In this document: positions 8,947 through 19,385 of the stretch, one piece after another | Layout of the letters: every line of letters begins with the position of its first letter | How positions within the stretch are numbered: position 1 is the stretch's first letter | Assembly (NCBI GenBank): GCA_016463595.1 | Contig: JAEMQZ010000008.1 | Coordinates: 1 to 40,511, forward strand | Length of the DNA stretch: 40,511 nucleotides | Source of the DNA: Synechococcales cyanobacterium SupBloom_Metag_052 | GTDB taxonomy: Bacteria > Cyanobacteriota > Cyanobacteriia > PCC-6307 > Cyanobiaceae | Reading direction: 5' to 3' | Notes under the pieces: generated by a model | What the model was told of the DNA's origin: nothing | What the model saw: the letters and a program-made list of their open reading frames with translations, nothing else | Database searches by the model: none | Translations under genes and position numbers: made by a program

Positions 8947-11013
8947 ATGAGCCCATCTAATCCGATCATCCGTAATGCCAGCGCCGGCCGTTCCGACACC
9001 GCTGATAACCAGCCCACCTTGCGGGTGATTCCCCTCGGCGGTTTGCATGAGATCGGTAAAAACACCTGCGTTTTTGAATACGGCGATGACCTGATGCTGG
9101 TGGATGGCGGCCTCGCCTTCCCCAGCGATGGCATGCATGGCGTCAACGTGGTGTTGCCCGACACCAGCTATCTGCGCGAAAACCAGAAGCGAATTCGCGG
9201 CATGATCGTCACCCACGGCCATGAAGATCACATCGGTGGCATTCCCCACCACCTCAAGAACTTCACGATTCCGGTGATCTATGGGCCCCGCCTAGCCCTC
9301 TCCATGCTCACCGGCAAGATGGAGGAAGCGGGCGTGATGGATCGCACGATCCTCCAGACGGTCTCCCCGCGCGATGTGGTGCAGGTGGGCCAGCACTTCA
9401 AGGTGGAGTTCATCCGCAACACCCACTCGCTCGCCGATAGCTTCTCCCTGGCGATCACCACCCCCGCCGGGGTGGTGATTTTCACCGGAGACTTCAAATT
9501 CGACCACACCCCGGTTGATGGCGAGTATTTCGACATCCAGCGCATGGCCCATTACGGCGAGCAGGGGGTGCTGTGCCTGTTCAGTGATTCCACCAACGCC
9601 GAACTGCCCGGTTTCACGCCGCCAGAGCGGGCCGTGTTCCCCAACCTTGATCGCCACATTGGTAATGCCCAAGGCCGGGTGATTCTCACCACCTTCGCCA
9701 GCTCCACCCACCGGGTCTCGATGATCCTCGAGCTGGCCATGAAGCATGGCCGCAAGGTGGGCCTGCTGGGTCGCTCCATGCTCAACGTGATCGCCAAGGC
9801 GCGGGAACTCGGCTATATGCGCTGCCCCGATGACCTGTTTGTGCCGATCAAGCAGATCCGCGACCTGCCCGACCGCGAAACCCTGCTGCTGATGACCGGC
9901 AGCCAGGGCGAGCCCCTCGCCGCCCTGAGCCGGATCTCCCGCTGCGACCATCCCCAGGTTCAGGTGAAGTCAAGCGACACAATCATCTTCTCGGCCAGCC
10001 CGATTCCGGGCAACACCATCTCGGTGGTGAACACGATCGACCGGCTGATGATGCTTGGCGCCAAGGTGGTTTATGGCAAGGGTGAAGGCATCCACGTCTC
10101 CGGCCATGGCTCCCAGGAAGACGACAAGTTGATGCTGGCCCTGACCCGGCCCAAGTTCTTCGTGCCCGTGCATGGCGAACACCGCATGTTGGTGGCCCAC
10201 GCCAAAACGGCCCAGTCCATGGGCATCCCCGCCGAGAACTGCCTAATCATCGAAAACGGCGATGTGGTGGAACTCAAGCCCGAGTCGATTCACAAGGGCG
10301 ATCCCGTGAAAGCTGGTATCGAACTGCTGGATGCCTCCCGCAACGGCATCGTTGATGCCCGCGTACTCAAGGAGCGCCAGCAGCTGGCCGAAGACGGCGT
10401 GATCACCCTGCTGGCCGTGATCAGCACCGATGGCGTGATGGCGGCGCCGCCCCGGGTCAACCTGCGCGGCGTGGTTACCACGGCCGATGCCCGCAAGATG
10501 TCCCTCTGGGCCGAGCGCGAGATCGGCTGGGTCCTGGAGAACCGCTGGAGCCAGTTGTCGCGCAACAGTGGCGGCGCCGCCCCCGATGTCGATTGGATGG
10601 GCGTGCAGCGCGAAATCGAAGTGGGCCTGCAGCGGCGCCTGCGCCGCGAGCTCCAGGTGGAACCGCTGATCATTTGTCTGGTCCAGCCAGCCCCTGGCGG
10701 CACCCCTGCCTACAAGGGTCGCGCCGATGCCGAGCCCGATAGCCGTCCGGCTCCCCGGGGTGGTCGCCGCGATGGCGGCCGTGAGCTGAGCCGGGAGGTA
10801 AACCGCGACGTCAACCGTGAGATCAACCGGGATGTGATCCGCGATCGCCCGGCCGTAGCTGCCCCGGCCCTTGCCCAGCCTGCAGCCCCGGCACCAGCCG
10901 AGGCCGAACCCCAGCGCCAGCTCGTGGCGGTGGCGGCTGCCGAAGCCCCGATTGAAGATCCGGAACTGGCCGCCACCCGCACCCGCCGCCGCCGTTCCGG
11001 CGCCGCCAGCTGA
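8947..11013 (+). CDS. rnj: Ribonuclease J
   Basis: Metallo-beta-lactamase/beta-CASP nuclease with 5'-3' exo- and endonuclease activity in RNA decay and maturation. 688 residues from an ATG. The zinc motif THGHEDH is at 89-95, and further motif histidines and the beta-CASP region follow (FTGDFKFDHTP; LTTFASSTHRV; SASPIPGN; VSGHGSQEDDK; FVPVHGEHRML). The conserved core ends near residue 555-590. The tail is Ala/Pro/Arg-rich and contains a tetrapeptide repeat at residues 616-634. It is likely co-transcribed with or downstream of asd-dapA. The start lacks a Shine-Dalgarno and is preceded by a pure pyrimidine tract. It ends 20 bp before a strong hairpin. Confidence 0.96.
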   Translation: MSPSNPIIRNASAGRSDTADNQPTLRVIPLGGLHEIGKNTCVFEYGDDLMLVDGGLAFPSDGMHGVNVVLPDTSYLRENQKRIRGMIVTHGHEDHIGGIPHHLKNFTIPVIYGPRLALSMLTGKMEEAGVMDRTILQTVSPRDVVQVGQHFKVEFIRNTHSLADSFSLAITTPAGVVIFTGDFKFDHTPVDGEYFDIQRMAHYGEQGVLCLFSDSTNAELPGFTPPERAVFPNLDRHIGNAQGRVILTTFASSTHRVSMILELAMKHGRKVGLLGRSMLNVIAKARELGYMRCPDDLFVPIKQIRDLPDRETLLLMTGSQGEPLAALSRISRCDHPQVQVKSSDTIIFSASPIPGNTISVVNTIDRLMMLGAKVVYGKGEGIHVSGHGSQEDDKLMLALTRPKFFVPVHGEHRMLVAHAKTAQSMGIPAENCLIIENGDVVELKPESIHKGDPVKAGIELLDASRNGIVDARVLKERQQLAEDGVITLLAVISTDGVMAAPPRVNLRGVVTTADARKMSLWAEREIGWVLENRWSQLSRNSGGAAPDVDWMGVQREIEVGLQRRLRRELQVEPLIICLVQPAPGGTPAYKGRADAEPDSRPAPRGGRRDGGRELSREVNRDVNREINRDVIRDRPAVAAPALAQPAAPAPAEAEPQRQLVAVAAAEAPIEDPELAATRTRRRRSGAAS
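10792..10848 (+). repeat. 12-bp imperfect tandem repeat encoding R-(E/D)-(V/I)-N units in RNase J
   Basis: Codons 616-634 of rnj read REVN RDVN REIN RDVI RDR, four consecutive tetrapeptides with alternating charge. Codon use differs between units, so the DNA repeat is imperfect while the peptide repeat is kept. A HIP1 octamer closes the block at 10841-10848. Confidence 0.75.
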
Positions 11014-11032
11014 GGGCACAGCCCGGTGCCTT

Positions 11033-11061
11033 GCCCAGGCTGGTTCAACCCCGGCCTGGGC
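11033..11061. terminator. Hairpin between convergent rnj and TPR-like gene
   Basis: GCCCAGGC (11033-11040) pairs perfectly with GCCTGGGC (11054-11061) around a 13-nt loop. It lies in the 49-bp gap between two converging genes, so it could terminate transcription from both sides. It has no long U-tract on either strand. A smaller GGCAC/GTGCC hairpin precedes it at 11015-11030. Confidence 0.6.
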
Positions 11062-11062
11062 C

Positions 11063-11761
11063 TTAGCGCAGTACCACCTTGAGCAGGCCCTTGGCCAGTT
11101 CGGCCGCCTCGGCGGGGCTGAAGGCCTGGGGACTCTCGAGGCCGCCCGTGGGCTCTAGGGAGGGGCTAGGCCCTGCCATTCCCTCGACCAGCTCCGCTTC
11201 GATCGCTTCGATCTTCTCGACCAGCTCGGCTTTCACCGACTCCCCAGCCTTGAGTTGCCAGGGTTGGGCTGCCGCCGTTCCCACCGCCAATCCCTCCGCC
11301 AATCCAGGCTTGCCCTGGGTGCCGTCCTGTCCAGCCTGGCCGGGGATGTCCAGGGTATTCAGGTCCTCCAGCCAGGGCACTGCCACTCCTGAACTGGAGC
11401 TCGATGGCGCTTCGTCGGCGCTGGCAGCCGGGCTGGGACTGGCGCTTTGGGAGCCACCTGCCAGCAGGCTGACGCCGGCTTGCTGACAAAGGGCCACGCC
11501 CTGTTCGGCCAGTTCCCGGTAGGTGGGGTCGTAGCTCAGTTTCAACACCTGTTGATAACAGGGCAGGGCCTTCTGGGGTAGGCCAAGGCCATAGAGATAG
11601 GTGTGGCCGATCAGCAATTGCAGCCGCAGATCCAGCTGGTCCTCCGAGCCGCTGGGAATGCGGGGCACGAGGTCCTGGGCTAGCCGCAGGGCCTCAGGAA
11701 ACTGCTGCATGCTGTAGGCATGCTCGACGGCGATATAGGCGTCCTGAAGGTTGATGCTCAC
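11063..11761 (-). CDS. TPR-like cyanobacterial protein of unknown function
   Basis: 232 residues from a GTG at 11761. Residues 1-95 are helical with TPR-like features: repeated A..AY..FPEALRLAQDL and LLIGHTYLYGLGLPQKALPCYQQVL. TPRs normally mediate protein-protein contacts. Residues about 100-180 are Ser/Ala/Gly-rich and probably disordered. The C-terminus is acidic, with two short repeats of the type AELVEKIEAIEAELVEGM, then a helix ending at the stop. No signal peptide or membrane segment is apparent. It lies 97 bp downstream of tilS on the same strand. I do not recognise a specific function; the TPR assignment is from pattern only. Confidence 0.75.
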   Translation of the reverse strand: MSINLQDAYIAVEHAYSMQQFPEALRLAQDLVPRIPSGSEDQLDLRLQLLIGHTYLYGLGLPQKALPCYQQVLKLSYDPTYRELAEQGVALCQQAGVSLLAGGSQSASPSPAASADEAPSSSSSGVAVPWLEDLNTLDIPGQAGQDGTQGKPGLAEGLAVGTAAAQPWQLKAGESVKAELVEKIEAIEAELVEGMAGPSPSLEPTGGLESPQAFSPAEAAELAKGLLKVVLR

Positions 11762-11858
11762 AAACGGTTCAGGCGATGGTGACGCAATGGCGTTACGGGA
11801 GTCTGACCGGGACTGGGGCTGAACGTCTGGCCTGGATCCTGCTGGCCCCGGGGCTGGG

Positions 11859-12956
11859 TTAGGCCGGCCCTGGGCCAGACCCCTTGTTTGGGGGCAGTAA
11901 CACCAGCAGGCGCCGGGTCCAGCCCAGCCGCCAGCCTTGGCCCAAGGGTCGCTCGCCTGGGCCCTGGTTGGGTTGGAGCTGTTCCAGCAGGGACTCCAGG
12001 CTGGCGGCCTCCAGGCTGAGGCCGCTGTGGCGTTTGAGCCAGTGGTGCAGCAGCCGCCCCTGGTTGGGGAGTCCCAGGCGGGTGAGGCCGGCCCGCTCTA
12101 GGCCCGGGGCCGTTTCCCCTTCCTGGTGAGGGGTGAGGGGTTTGAGGGCGAGTTCGAGCAATTCCTCCAGGCCGGCCTCTTCCTGTTCGAGCCGTTCGGC
12201 AAGGGCACTGATGCGGCTGGCGCAGCCGGGATGGAGCTCCTCGAGCACCGGCATCACCTCCTGGCGGATGCGGTTGCGGCTGAAGCGGAGACTGGTGTTG
12301 CTGGGGTCGAGCCAGATCGGCAGGGTCCAGTCGGCGCAGAATTGGCCGGTGTCGGTCCGGCCTAGGCCCAACAGGGGGCGCACCAGGCTGATCGGCGACT
12401 CTGGGCTGATGGGCCGTCGCCGCCGCAGGCTGGCCAAGCCCTGGCGATGGCTGCCGCGGGCCAGGTGCAGCAGCAGGGTTTCGGCCCGGTCGCTGGCGGT
12501 GTGGCCGGTCACCACATGGGCGCAGGCCCGTTCGCGGGCCAGGGCCTCGAGACGTCCGTAGCGCCAGGCCCGGGCCGCCGCTTCGCTGGCGGGGGGTTCG
12601 CTAGCCCGCTCCACCGTGATCGCCAGGCCCCAGCCTTCCGCCCAGGCCTGGAGTTCTTCAGCCTGGCGAGCCGATTCGGGGCGCCAGCCGTGGTCGCCGT
12701 GCCAGAGCTGCAGGCGCCAGCCGTGCAGCCGGCCCAGGTCCATGAGCAGCCGCGTCAGGGCCATGGAGTCCTGGCCGCCGGACACCGCCAGCAGCAGGGG
12801 GGCCCCTGCCGGCAACAGCTCCGGGTCGCGGCGCAGGCGTTTGTGCAGGGCGGCATGGATCGGACTCCACGGGGGGCGGGCCTGGCCGCCAACGCCGGAG
12901 GCCCCCTGGGGCGGGCCTGGCTCGAGCGAGGCTTCGGATGGGAGAATTGGATCCAT
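11859..12956 (-). CDS. tilS: tRNA(Ile)-lysidine synthase
   Basis: Converts C34 of the tRNA-Ile CAU anticodon to lysidine using ATP and lysine, so that AUA is read as isoleucine. 365 residues from an ATG. The PP-loop SGGQDS (59-64) is diagnostic, followed by LWHGDHGWRPES and the VVTGHTASDRAETLLLHLARG block. RLSRNR-type sequence appears as LRFSRNRIRQEVMPVLEELHPG. The C-terminal half is shorter than in E. coli TilS, as usual for cyanobacteria. The first ~30 residues are low complexity. The start lies 17 bp from the likely ycf23 start on the opposite strand. Confidence 0.94.
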   Translation of the reverse strand: MDPILPSEASLEPGPPQGASGVGGQARPPWSPIHAALHKRLRRDPELLPAGAPLLLAVSGGQDSMALTRLLMDLGRLHGWRLQLWHGDHGWRPESARQAEELQAWAEGWGLAITVERASEPPASEAAARAWRYGRLEALARERACAHVVTGHTASDRAETLLLHLARGSHRQGLASLRRRRPISPESPISLVRPLLGLGRTDTGQFCADWTLPIWLDPSNTSLRFSRNRIRQEVMPVLEELHPGCASRISALAERLEQEEAGLEELLELALKPLTPHQEGETAPGLERAGLTRLGLPNQGRLLHHWLKRHSGLSLEAASLESLLEQLQPNQGPGERPLGQGWRLGWTRRLLVLLPPNKGSGPGPA

Positions 12957-12973
12957 TCGCTGTCCGGCCGCCC

Positions 12974-13735
12974 ATGTCCCGTCTGTCCAGCCTGCCGCTT
13001 CAACTGCAGCAAGCCCTGGCCTCGCGGCGCCTGCTCAAGGTGATCGCCGGCCTCACCAATTTTGATGCCGCCTCGGTGGAGCGCATCAGCCGCGCCGCCG
13101 GCCTGGGTGGCGCCGACCTGATTGATCTGGCCTGTGATCCGGACCTCGTGCGCCGCGCCGCCGCCGTGTCCGGCCTGCCGATCTGCGTCTCGGCGGTAGA
13201 TCCCGAGCTGTTCCCTGCCGCCGTGGCCGCCGGCGCCGCCCTGGTGGAGATCGGCAACTACGACGCCTTCTATCCCCTCGGGCGTCTGTTTGATGCCGCC
13301 GAGGTCCTGGAGCTCACCCGCCGCACCCGGGCCCTGCTGGGCGAGGTGGTGCTGTCGGTCACCGTGCCCCACGTGCTCCCCCTCGACCAGCAGGAGCAGC
13401 TCGCCATTGATCTGGTGGAAGCCGGAGCCGACCTGATCCAGACCGAGGGCGGCACCAGCGCCCGGCCCTTCAGTGCCGGCAGCCTCGGCCTGATTGAGAA
13501 GGCCGCCCCCACCCTGGCCGCCGCCCACGCGATTAGCCGCGCCGTCTCCGTGCCCGTGCTCTGCGCCTCCGGCCTCTCGGCCGTGACCCTGCCCCTGGCG
13601 ATCGCTGCCGGCGCCAGCGGCGTTGGCGTCGGTTCGGCCGTCAATCGCCTCGGCGATGAGCTGGCCATGGTGGCGGTGGTGCGTAGCCTGCGCGAGGCCC
13701 TGGGCAGCGGCGTCGCCGTTTCGGCCCAGTCCTGA
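12974..13735 (+). CDS. ycf23: Ycf23/DUF561 family protein
   Basis: 253 residues from the ATG at 12974; an upstream in-frame ATG at 12938 would overlap the divergent tilS start and is less likely. The sequence has a TIM-barrel-like alternation of strands and helices: KVIAGLTNFDAASV, DLIDLACDPDLV, GLPICVSAVDPELF, ALVEIGNYDAFY, EVVLSVTVPHVLPLDQQ, GADLIQTEGGT, and a C-terminal phosphate-loop-like GASGVGVGSAVNRL. Ycf23 is conserved in cyanobacteria and in red-algal plastids; its reaction is not known. Divergent from tilS with only 17 bp between starts, so the two promoters must overlap the opposing coding regions. Confidence 0.88.
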   Translation: MSRLSSLPLQLQQALASRRLLKVIAGLTNFDAASVERISRAAGLGGADLIDLACDPDLVRRAAAVSGLPICVSAVDPELFPAAVAAGAALVEIGNYDAFYPLGRLFDAAEVLELTRRTRALLGEVVLSVTVPHVLPLDQQEQLAIDLVEAGADLIQTEGGTSARPFSAGSLGLIEKAAPTLAAAHAISRAVSVPVLCASGLSAVTLPLAIAAGASGVGVGSAVNRLGDELAMVAVVRSLREALGSGVAVSAQS

Positions 13736-13903
13736 GCGCGGAGATCGCTCTCGATCTGCCTGCCCTAGGCGCCCGTTCTGTCTGCCCTAAGCAAATGGGT
13801 CAGGCCCGTCCGGGGTCCTTTTGGGAGCTCTTGGCGGGTTTGACGTCTGTTCTGGGTCGGTGGACCACCCCTGGCCTGGCCCTGATGGGCTGAGAATGGT
13901 GCG

Positions 13904-15910
<2,007 letters not shown>

Positions 15911-15913
15911 TCC

Positions 15914-15935
15914 GGGGTCGCTAAGACCCCTTCCG
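15914..15935 (+). terminator. Intrinsic-type terminator after uvrB
   Basis: A perfect 6-bp stem GGGGTC (15914-15919), loop GCTAA, GACCCC (15925-15930), followed by TTCCGTTT. It fills the 33-bp gap between convergent uvrB and lysC. Confidence 0.7.
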
Positions 15936-15943
15936 TTTGCGCT

Positions 15944-17755
15944 TCAAGCCTCGGTGCCTTCGGCCTTGTGCACGATCGCGCCGCCCAGGCCGAAGGCGCC
16001 ATGCACGGCTTGAAGGGCTGCCACGCCATCGGCTTCAGCGACGACGCAGCTGGTGCGGATTTCGCTGGTGGCGATCATTTCGATATTGATTCCGGCCTCG
16101 GCCAGGCAGCGGAACATGCGCGCGGCCGTGCCGGGGGTCGAGGGCATGCCCGCCCCCACGGCGCTGACCCGGGCGATGGCCATGCCCTGCTCAAAGCGCG
16201 CTTCGGGCCACTGGGCCAGCAGGGGCTGTAGGGCTGCCTGGGCCCGGGCCAGGTCGTCGCGCCGCAGGGTGAAGCCCATGTCGCGGCTGAGCTGGTCGCC
16301 GCTGCCGTGGGTGCGCTCCGACTGGACAATCGCATCAAGGCAGAGGCCCGCATCGGCCAGGGCCCTGCAGACGGCTGCGGCGCTGCCGGGCCGGTCGGGA
16401 ATGCGATGGACCGCCACCTGGGCCTGGTCCCGGTCGAGGGCGACGCCACGCACCTCCGGTTCGCCCAGGCCGGCCGGGCTGGGGTTGAGCCGCAGTTGCT
16501 GCTCGGCCAATTCGAAGGCCTGGGCCGCCGCCTGTAGGGCCTTGTGGCCCTGGTGTCCCGCCATCAGGCAGCTCACCTTCACCTCGCTGGTGGCGATCAG
16601 GCGCAGGTTGATGCTGGCCTTGGCCAGGGTGTCGAACAGGCGGGCGGCTACCCCGGGACGGCCGAGGATGCCAGCGCCCGAAATGCTGAGTTTGGCCATG
16701 CCGGCCTCGGCCGTGAGCGTGGCTTGGTCGGCCCCCAGGGCTGCCAGGAGCTCCTGGCAAACGCTGCGGGCCCGCTCCAGTTGCGTTTCGGCCAGGGTGA
16801 AGGCGATGTCGTTGCTGGCCCCCTCATGGGTGGCCTGCACGATCAGATCCACATTGAGACCGGCGGCGGAGAGGGCCTCAAACAGGCGAGCCGCCACGCC
16901 CGGTTGGTCGGGCACATGGGACAGGGCCAGCACGGCCTGGTGCTCCTCCAGTTCGGCCCCATCTACCGGCCGGCTTAGCTCCAGGCCCGTGTGGCCAGGG
17001 CGGCGGCGGCCGCCATCGCTGGTGAGCAGGGTGCCGGGAGCGTCGCTCCAGCTGGAGCGCACCACCAGGGGCACGCCGTAGTTGCGGGCGATTTCGACCG
17101 CCCGGGGGTGCAGCACGGCGGCCCCGAGGCTGGCCAGTTCCAACATCTCGTTGCAGCTGATCGTGGTCATCAGCTGGGCATCGGCCACCTTGCGGGGGTC
17201 GGTGGTGAGCACCCCCGGCACATCGGTGTAGATCTCGCAGGCCTCGGCCCCCAGGGCCGCGGCCAGGGCCACGGCCGAGGTGTCGGAGCCGCCCCGGCCC
17301 AGGGTGGTGATCTCTGGGGTGCCGGCGTGGCCGCTGCTGGTGCCTTGGAAGCCCGCCACCACCACCACCAGGCCGTTGTCGAGGTGGCGCTGCAGCCGTT
17401 CGGTGCGCACCTCAAGGATGCGGGCTCGGCCGTGGGTCGATTCGGTGACGATGCCCACCTGGGGCCCGGTCATCGAGACCGCCGCCACCCCCAGGGCATG
17501 TAGGGCCATGGCTAGCAACGCGATCGACACCTGTTCGCCGGTGGCCAGCAGCATGTCCATTTCCCGCCGGGGCGGGTCGCTGCTGATGGCGCGGGCCAGG
17601 CTGGTGAGGTCGTCGGTGGTGTGGCCCATGGCCGAGACCACGATCACCAGGTCATGGCCGGCCTCGCGGCTGGCGGCGATGCGTTCGGCCACCGCCTGGA
17701 TCCGTTCCACATCCGCGAGCGAGGTGCCGCCGAACTTCTGAACCAGCAGGCCCAT
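15944..17755 (-). CDS. lysC: Aspartate kinase (four ACT domains)
   Basis: Phosphorylates aspartate, the first committed step to lysine, threonine and methionine. 603 residues from an ATG. The kinase signature KFGGTS is at 7-12, with the catalytic domain through about residue 245 ([35 protein letters not shown]). The rest holds four ACT units in two pairs, which in cyanobacteria confer feedback control by lysine and threonine. Length matches the ~600-residue cyanobacterial type rather than the ~450-residue E. coli type. It is divergent from the DUF6165-like gene over 70 bp and convergent with uvrB. Confidence 0.96.
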   Translation of the reverse strand: MGLLVQKFGGTSLADVERIQAVAERIAASREAGHDLVIVVSAMGHTTDDLTSLARAISSDPPRREMDMLLATGEQVSIALLAMALHALGVAAVSMTGPQVGIVTESTHGRARILEVRTERLQRHLDNGLVVVVAGFQGTSSGHAGTPEITTLGRGGSDTSAVALAAALGAEACEIYTDVPGVLTTDPRKVADAQLMTTISCNEMLELASLGAAVLHPRAVEIARNYGVPLVVRSSWSDAPGTLLTSDGGRRRPGHTGLELSRPVDGAELEEHQAVLALSHVPDQPGVAARLFEALSAAGLNVDLIVQATHEGASNDIAFTLAETQLERARSVCQELLAALGADQATLTAEAGMAKLSISGAGILGRPGVAARLFDTLAKASINLRLIATSEVKVSCLMAGHQGHKALQAAAQAFELAEQQLRLNPSPAGLGEPEVRGVALDRDQAQVAVHRIPDRPGSAAAVCRALADAGLCLDAIVQSERTHGSGDQLSRDMGFTLRRDDLARAQAALQPLLAQWPEARFEQGMAIARVSAVGAGMPSTPGTAARMFRCLAEAGINIEMIATSEIRTSCVVAEADGVAALQAVHGAFGLGGAIVHKAEGTEA

Positions 17756-17782
17756 TCCCGATGTTGCTATGCGTGATGGATC

Positions 17783-17789
17783 GATTATC
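17783..17789. promoter_or_regulatory. Candidate shared -10 region for lysC and the DUF6165-like gene
   Basis: The odd palindrome TCGATTATCGA (17781-17791) lies in the 70-bp divergent spacer. Read on the minus strand it gives GATAAT (17789-17784), a near-consensus -10 about 28 bp from the lysC ATG. Read on the plus strand it gives GATTAT (17783-17788), about 37 bp from the other gene. No convincing -35 is seen on either strand. Confidence 0.35.
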
Positions 17790-17825
17790 GACCCCTAGCC
17801 TGGGATCCCTGGATCGAGCCTGGCG

Positions 17826-18284
17826 ATGGAGCTGCTGGTGCCCGTCTCAGCGGGAGAATTGCTCGACAAGCTCACGATCCTGCAGATCAAGGCCCGGAGG
17901 ATCGGCGATCCCGCCAAGCGGGCCAACGTGGCCGTCGAGCTGGCTGCCCTAGAGGCGGTGGCAGCCGGGGCCGGGCTGGTCGATCGGGCGCTTCCTGGGG
18001 AGGTTGAAACCGTTAGTGCTGATGGTCTTGTGGGTGTCGAGCCAGCCGCCGGCCTGGCGGGCCTGGCGGCAGCTATGGCCGAGCTCGTGGCTGTCAACGG
18101 CGAGCTTTGGCACATTGAAGATCGCATCCGCGATTGTGAGCGGGCTGGCGATTTCGGTCCTGGCTTTGTGGAGCTGGCTCGGGCGGTGTATCGCACCAAC
18201 GACCGGCGGGCCGCCCTCAAGGCCCTGATCAACCAGATCTGCGGCTCCCAGCTGGTGGAAGAAAAGAGTTACGCCGCCTATTAA
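17826..18284 (+). CDS. DUF6165-like conserved protein of unknown function
   Basis: 152 residues from an ATG. The N-terminus MELLVPVSAGELLDKLTIL and the following KARRIGDPAKRANVAVELAALE fit the small family I know as DUF6165 (the family name is from memory). The middle (about 45-75) is Ala/Gly/Val-rich and probably a spacer. The second half, ELWHIEDRIRDCE ... VYRTNDRRAALKALINQICGSQLVEEKSY, is strongly helical and conserved-looking. No signal peptide or membrane segment. The family is often found near glycan-related genes in other bacteria, but the neighbours here (lysC, holA) do not point to a role. Function unknown. Confidence 0.75.
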   Translation: MELLVPVSAGELLDKLTILQIKARRIGDPAKRANVAVELAALEAVAAGAGLVDRALPGEVETVSADGLVGVEPAAGLAGLAAAMAELVAVNGELWHIEDRIRDCERAGDFGPGFVELARAVYRTNDRRAALKALINQICGSQLVEEKSYAAY

Positions 18285-18294
18285 GGGTGGCTTG

Positions 18295-18307
18295 GGCCCT
18301 CCGGGCC
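18295..18307 (+). terminator. Short hairpin between the convergent DUF6165-like gene and holA
   Basis: GGCCC (18295-18299), loop TCC, GGGCC (18303-18307), followed by TTGGGGTT. Ten bases downstream of the DUF6165-like stop. The stem is only 5 bp and the tail is weak, so this is tentative. Confidence 0.35.
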
Positions 18308-18334
18308 TTGGGGTTCGTGGGCCCAGGAAGCCGA

Positions 18335-19321
18335 TCAGGGTCCAGCCAGCAAAAAGCCATCGCGGAAGGCATCGCCCGGGTCAATGCCCCGTTTCAGGGC
18401 CGCCTCCACCTCCAGCAGCTGGCCCAGCAGGCGTAGGAACCGGCCCGGTGGGCGGCCGCGGATCTGTTTGCGCATCACATAAATGCGTTTGGGGTTGCCG
18501 ATCCCGGCCGCCTTGGCAATCACGGCCACGTCCTGTTCCCCCTGGGCATCGAGCAGGCTCACCCAGAGCCAGCCCCGGATTTGGCTGCTGAGGGCCGCCA
18601 CGATCCGCAGGGCCGGCTCGTTGACCTCCAGCAGCTGATCCACCAGGGCGATCGCTTCGGCACTCTGGCCAGCCAGCAGGGCATCGCCCACCTGCAGGCT
18701 GGAGGTGGCGTGGCTGCCGATTAGGGCGGCCACGGCTGCGGCCGTGATCGGGGCGCCAGGGCCGCCGGCTTTGCCGGTGCCGGCATAGAGCGAGAGCTTC
18801 TCCAGTTCGCTGGCCAGGCGGGCACTGTCGCTGCCGATCGCCTCGGCCAGGGCCTCGGCTGCCGCTGGCTCCACGGCCAGCCCCATCTCCCGGGCCGTGC
18901 GACTCACCAGCTCCACCTGGCCGGCCCCGTCCCAGACCGCCGGCAGGTTGAAGCTGCGTTCCTCGGCCACGCCCTTGAGCGCCTTGGTGGTGCGTAGGCG
19001 CGCATCTGGCTTGGCGCCATTGACCAGCACCAGGTGGCAGTGGTCGGGGATCTGGCCTAGGGCCGCCTCCAGCTGGCTGGCCAGGTCGGCCGGGCACTGG
19101 TTGCAGAAGGGGCTGCGCTGCAGCAACACGACCCGGTCGCCTGCCCCCAGGGGCGGCGTGCGCGCCTCGGCCAGGGCCTGGGCCGCCTGGCCCTGGTCGT
19201 TGCCATCAAGGCGGGTGAGGTTGATGTTCTGCCAGCTCGGGTCGCAGACCTGCTGGATCAGGGTGTCCACGGCCCGGTTGCGGGCCGCTTCGTCATCCCC
19301 CCAGAAGAGATGGATCGGCAT
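18335..19321 (-). CDS. holA: DNA polymerase III subunit delta
   Basis: The clamp-opening (wrench) subunit of the clamp loader; partner of DnaX, also encoded in this window. 328 residues from an ATG. The N-terminus MPIHLFWGDDEAARNRAVDTLI matches delta-family starts, which keep a P-loop-like fold without a functional Walker A. The central AAA+-like region includes NPCQF-type sequence at LLQRSPFCNQC, and the C-terminal helical collar includes NEPALRIVAALSSQIR and KAAGIGNPKRIYVMRKQIRG. A HIP1 octamer is at 18648-18655. It is divergent from cbiC. Confidence 0.93.
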   Translation of the reverse strand: MPIHLFWGDDEAARNRAVDTLIQQVCDPSWQNINLTRLDGNDQGQAAQALAEARTPPLGAGDRVVLLQRSPFCNQCPADLASQLEAALGQIPDHCHLVLVNGAKPDARLRTTKALKGVAEERSFNLPAVWDGAGQVELVSRTAREMGLAVEPAAAEALAEAIGSDSARLASELEKLSLYAGTGKAGGPGAPITAAAVAALIGSHATSSLQVGDALLAGQSAEAIALVDQLLEVNEPALRIVAALSSQIRGWLWVSLLDAQGEQDVAVIAKAAGIGNPKRIYVMRKQIRGRPPGRFLRLLGQLLEVEAALKRGIDPGDAFRDGFLLAGP

Positions 19322-19352
19322 CGGCGCGCTCCTGGCTGCGGGAGCCCATTCG

Positions 19353-19358
19353 TAAACT
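19353..19358 (+). promoter_or_regulatory. Candidate -10 element for cbiC
   Basis: TAAACT fits the TAnnnT pattern common in cyanobacterial promoters and lies 27 bp before the likely GTG start at 19386, in the short holA/cbiC divergent gap. No -35 is recognisable. Confidence 0.3.
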
Positions 19359-19385
19359 CAATTGTGGGCTGTCTCAGGGTGTGGA

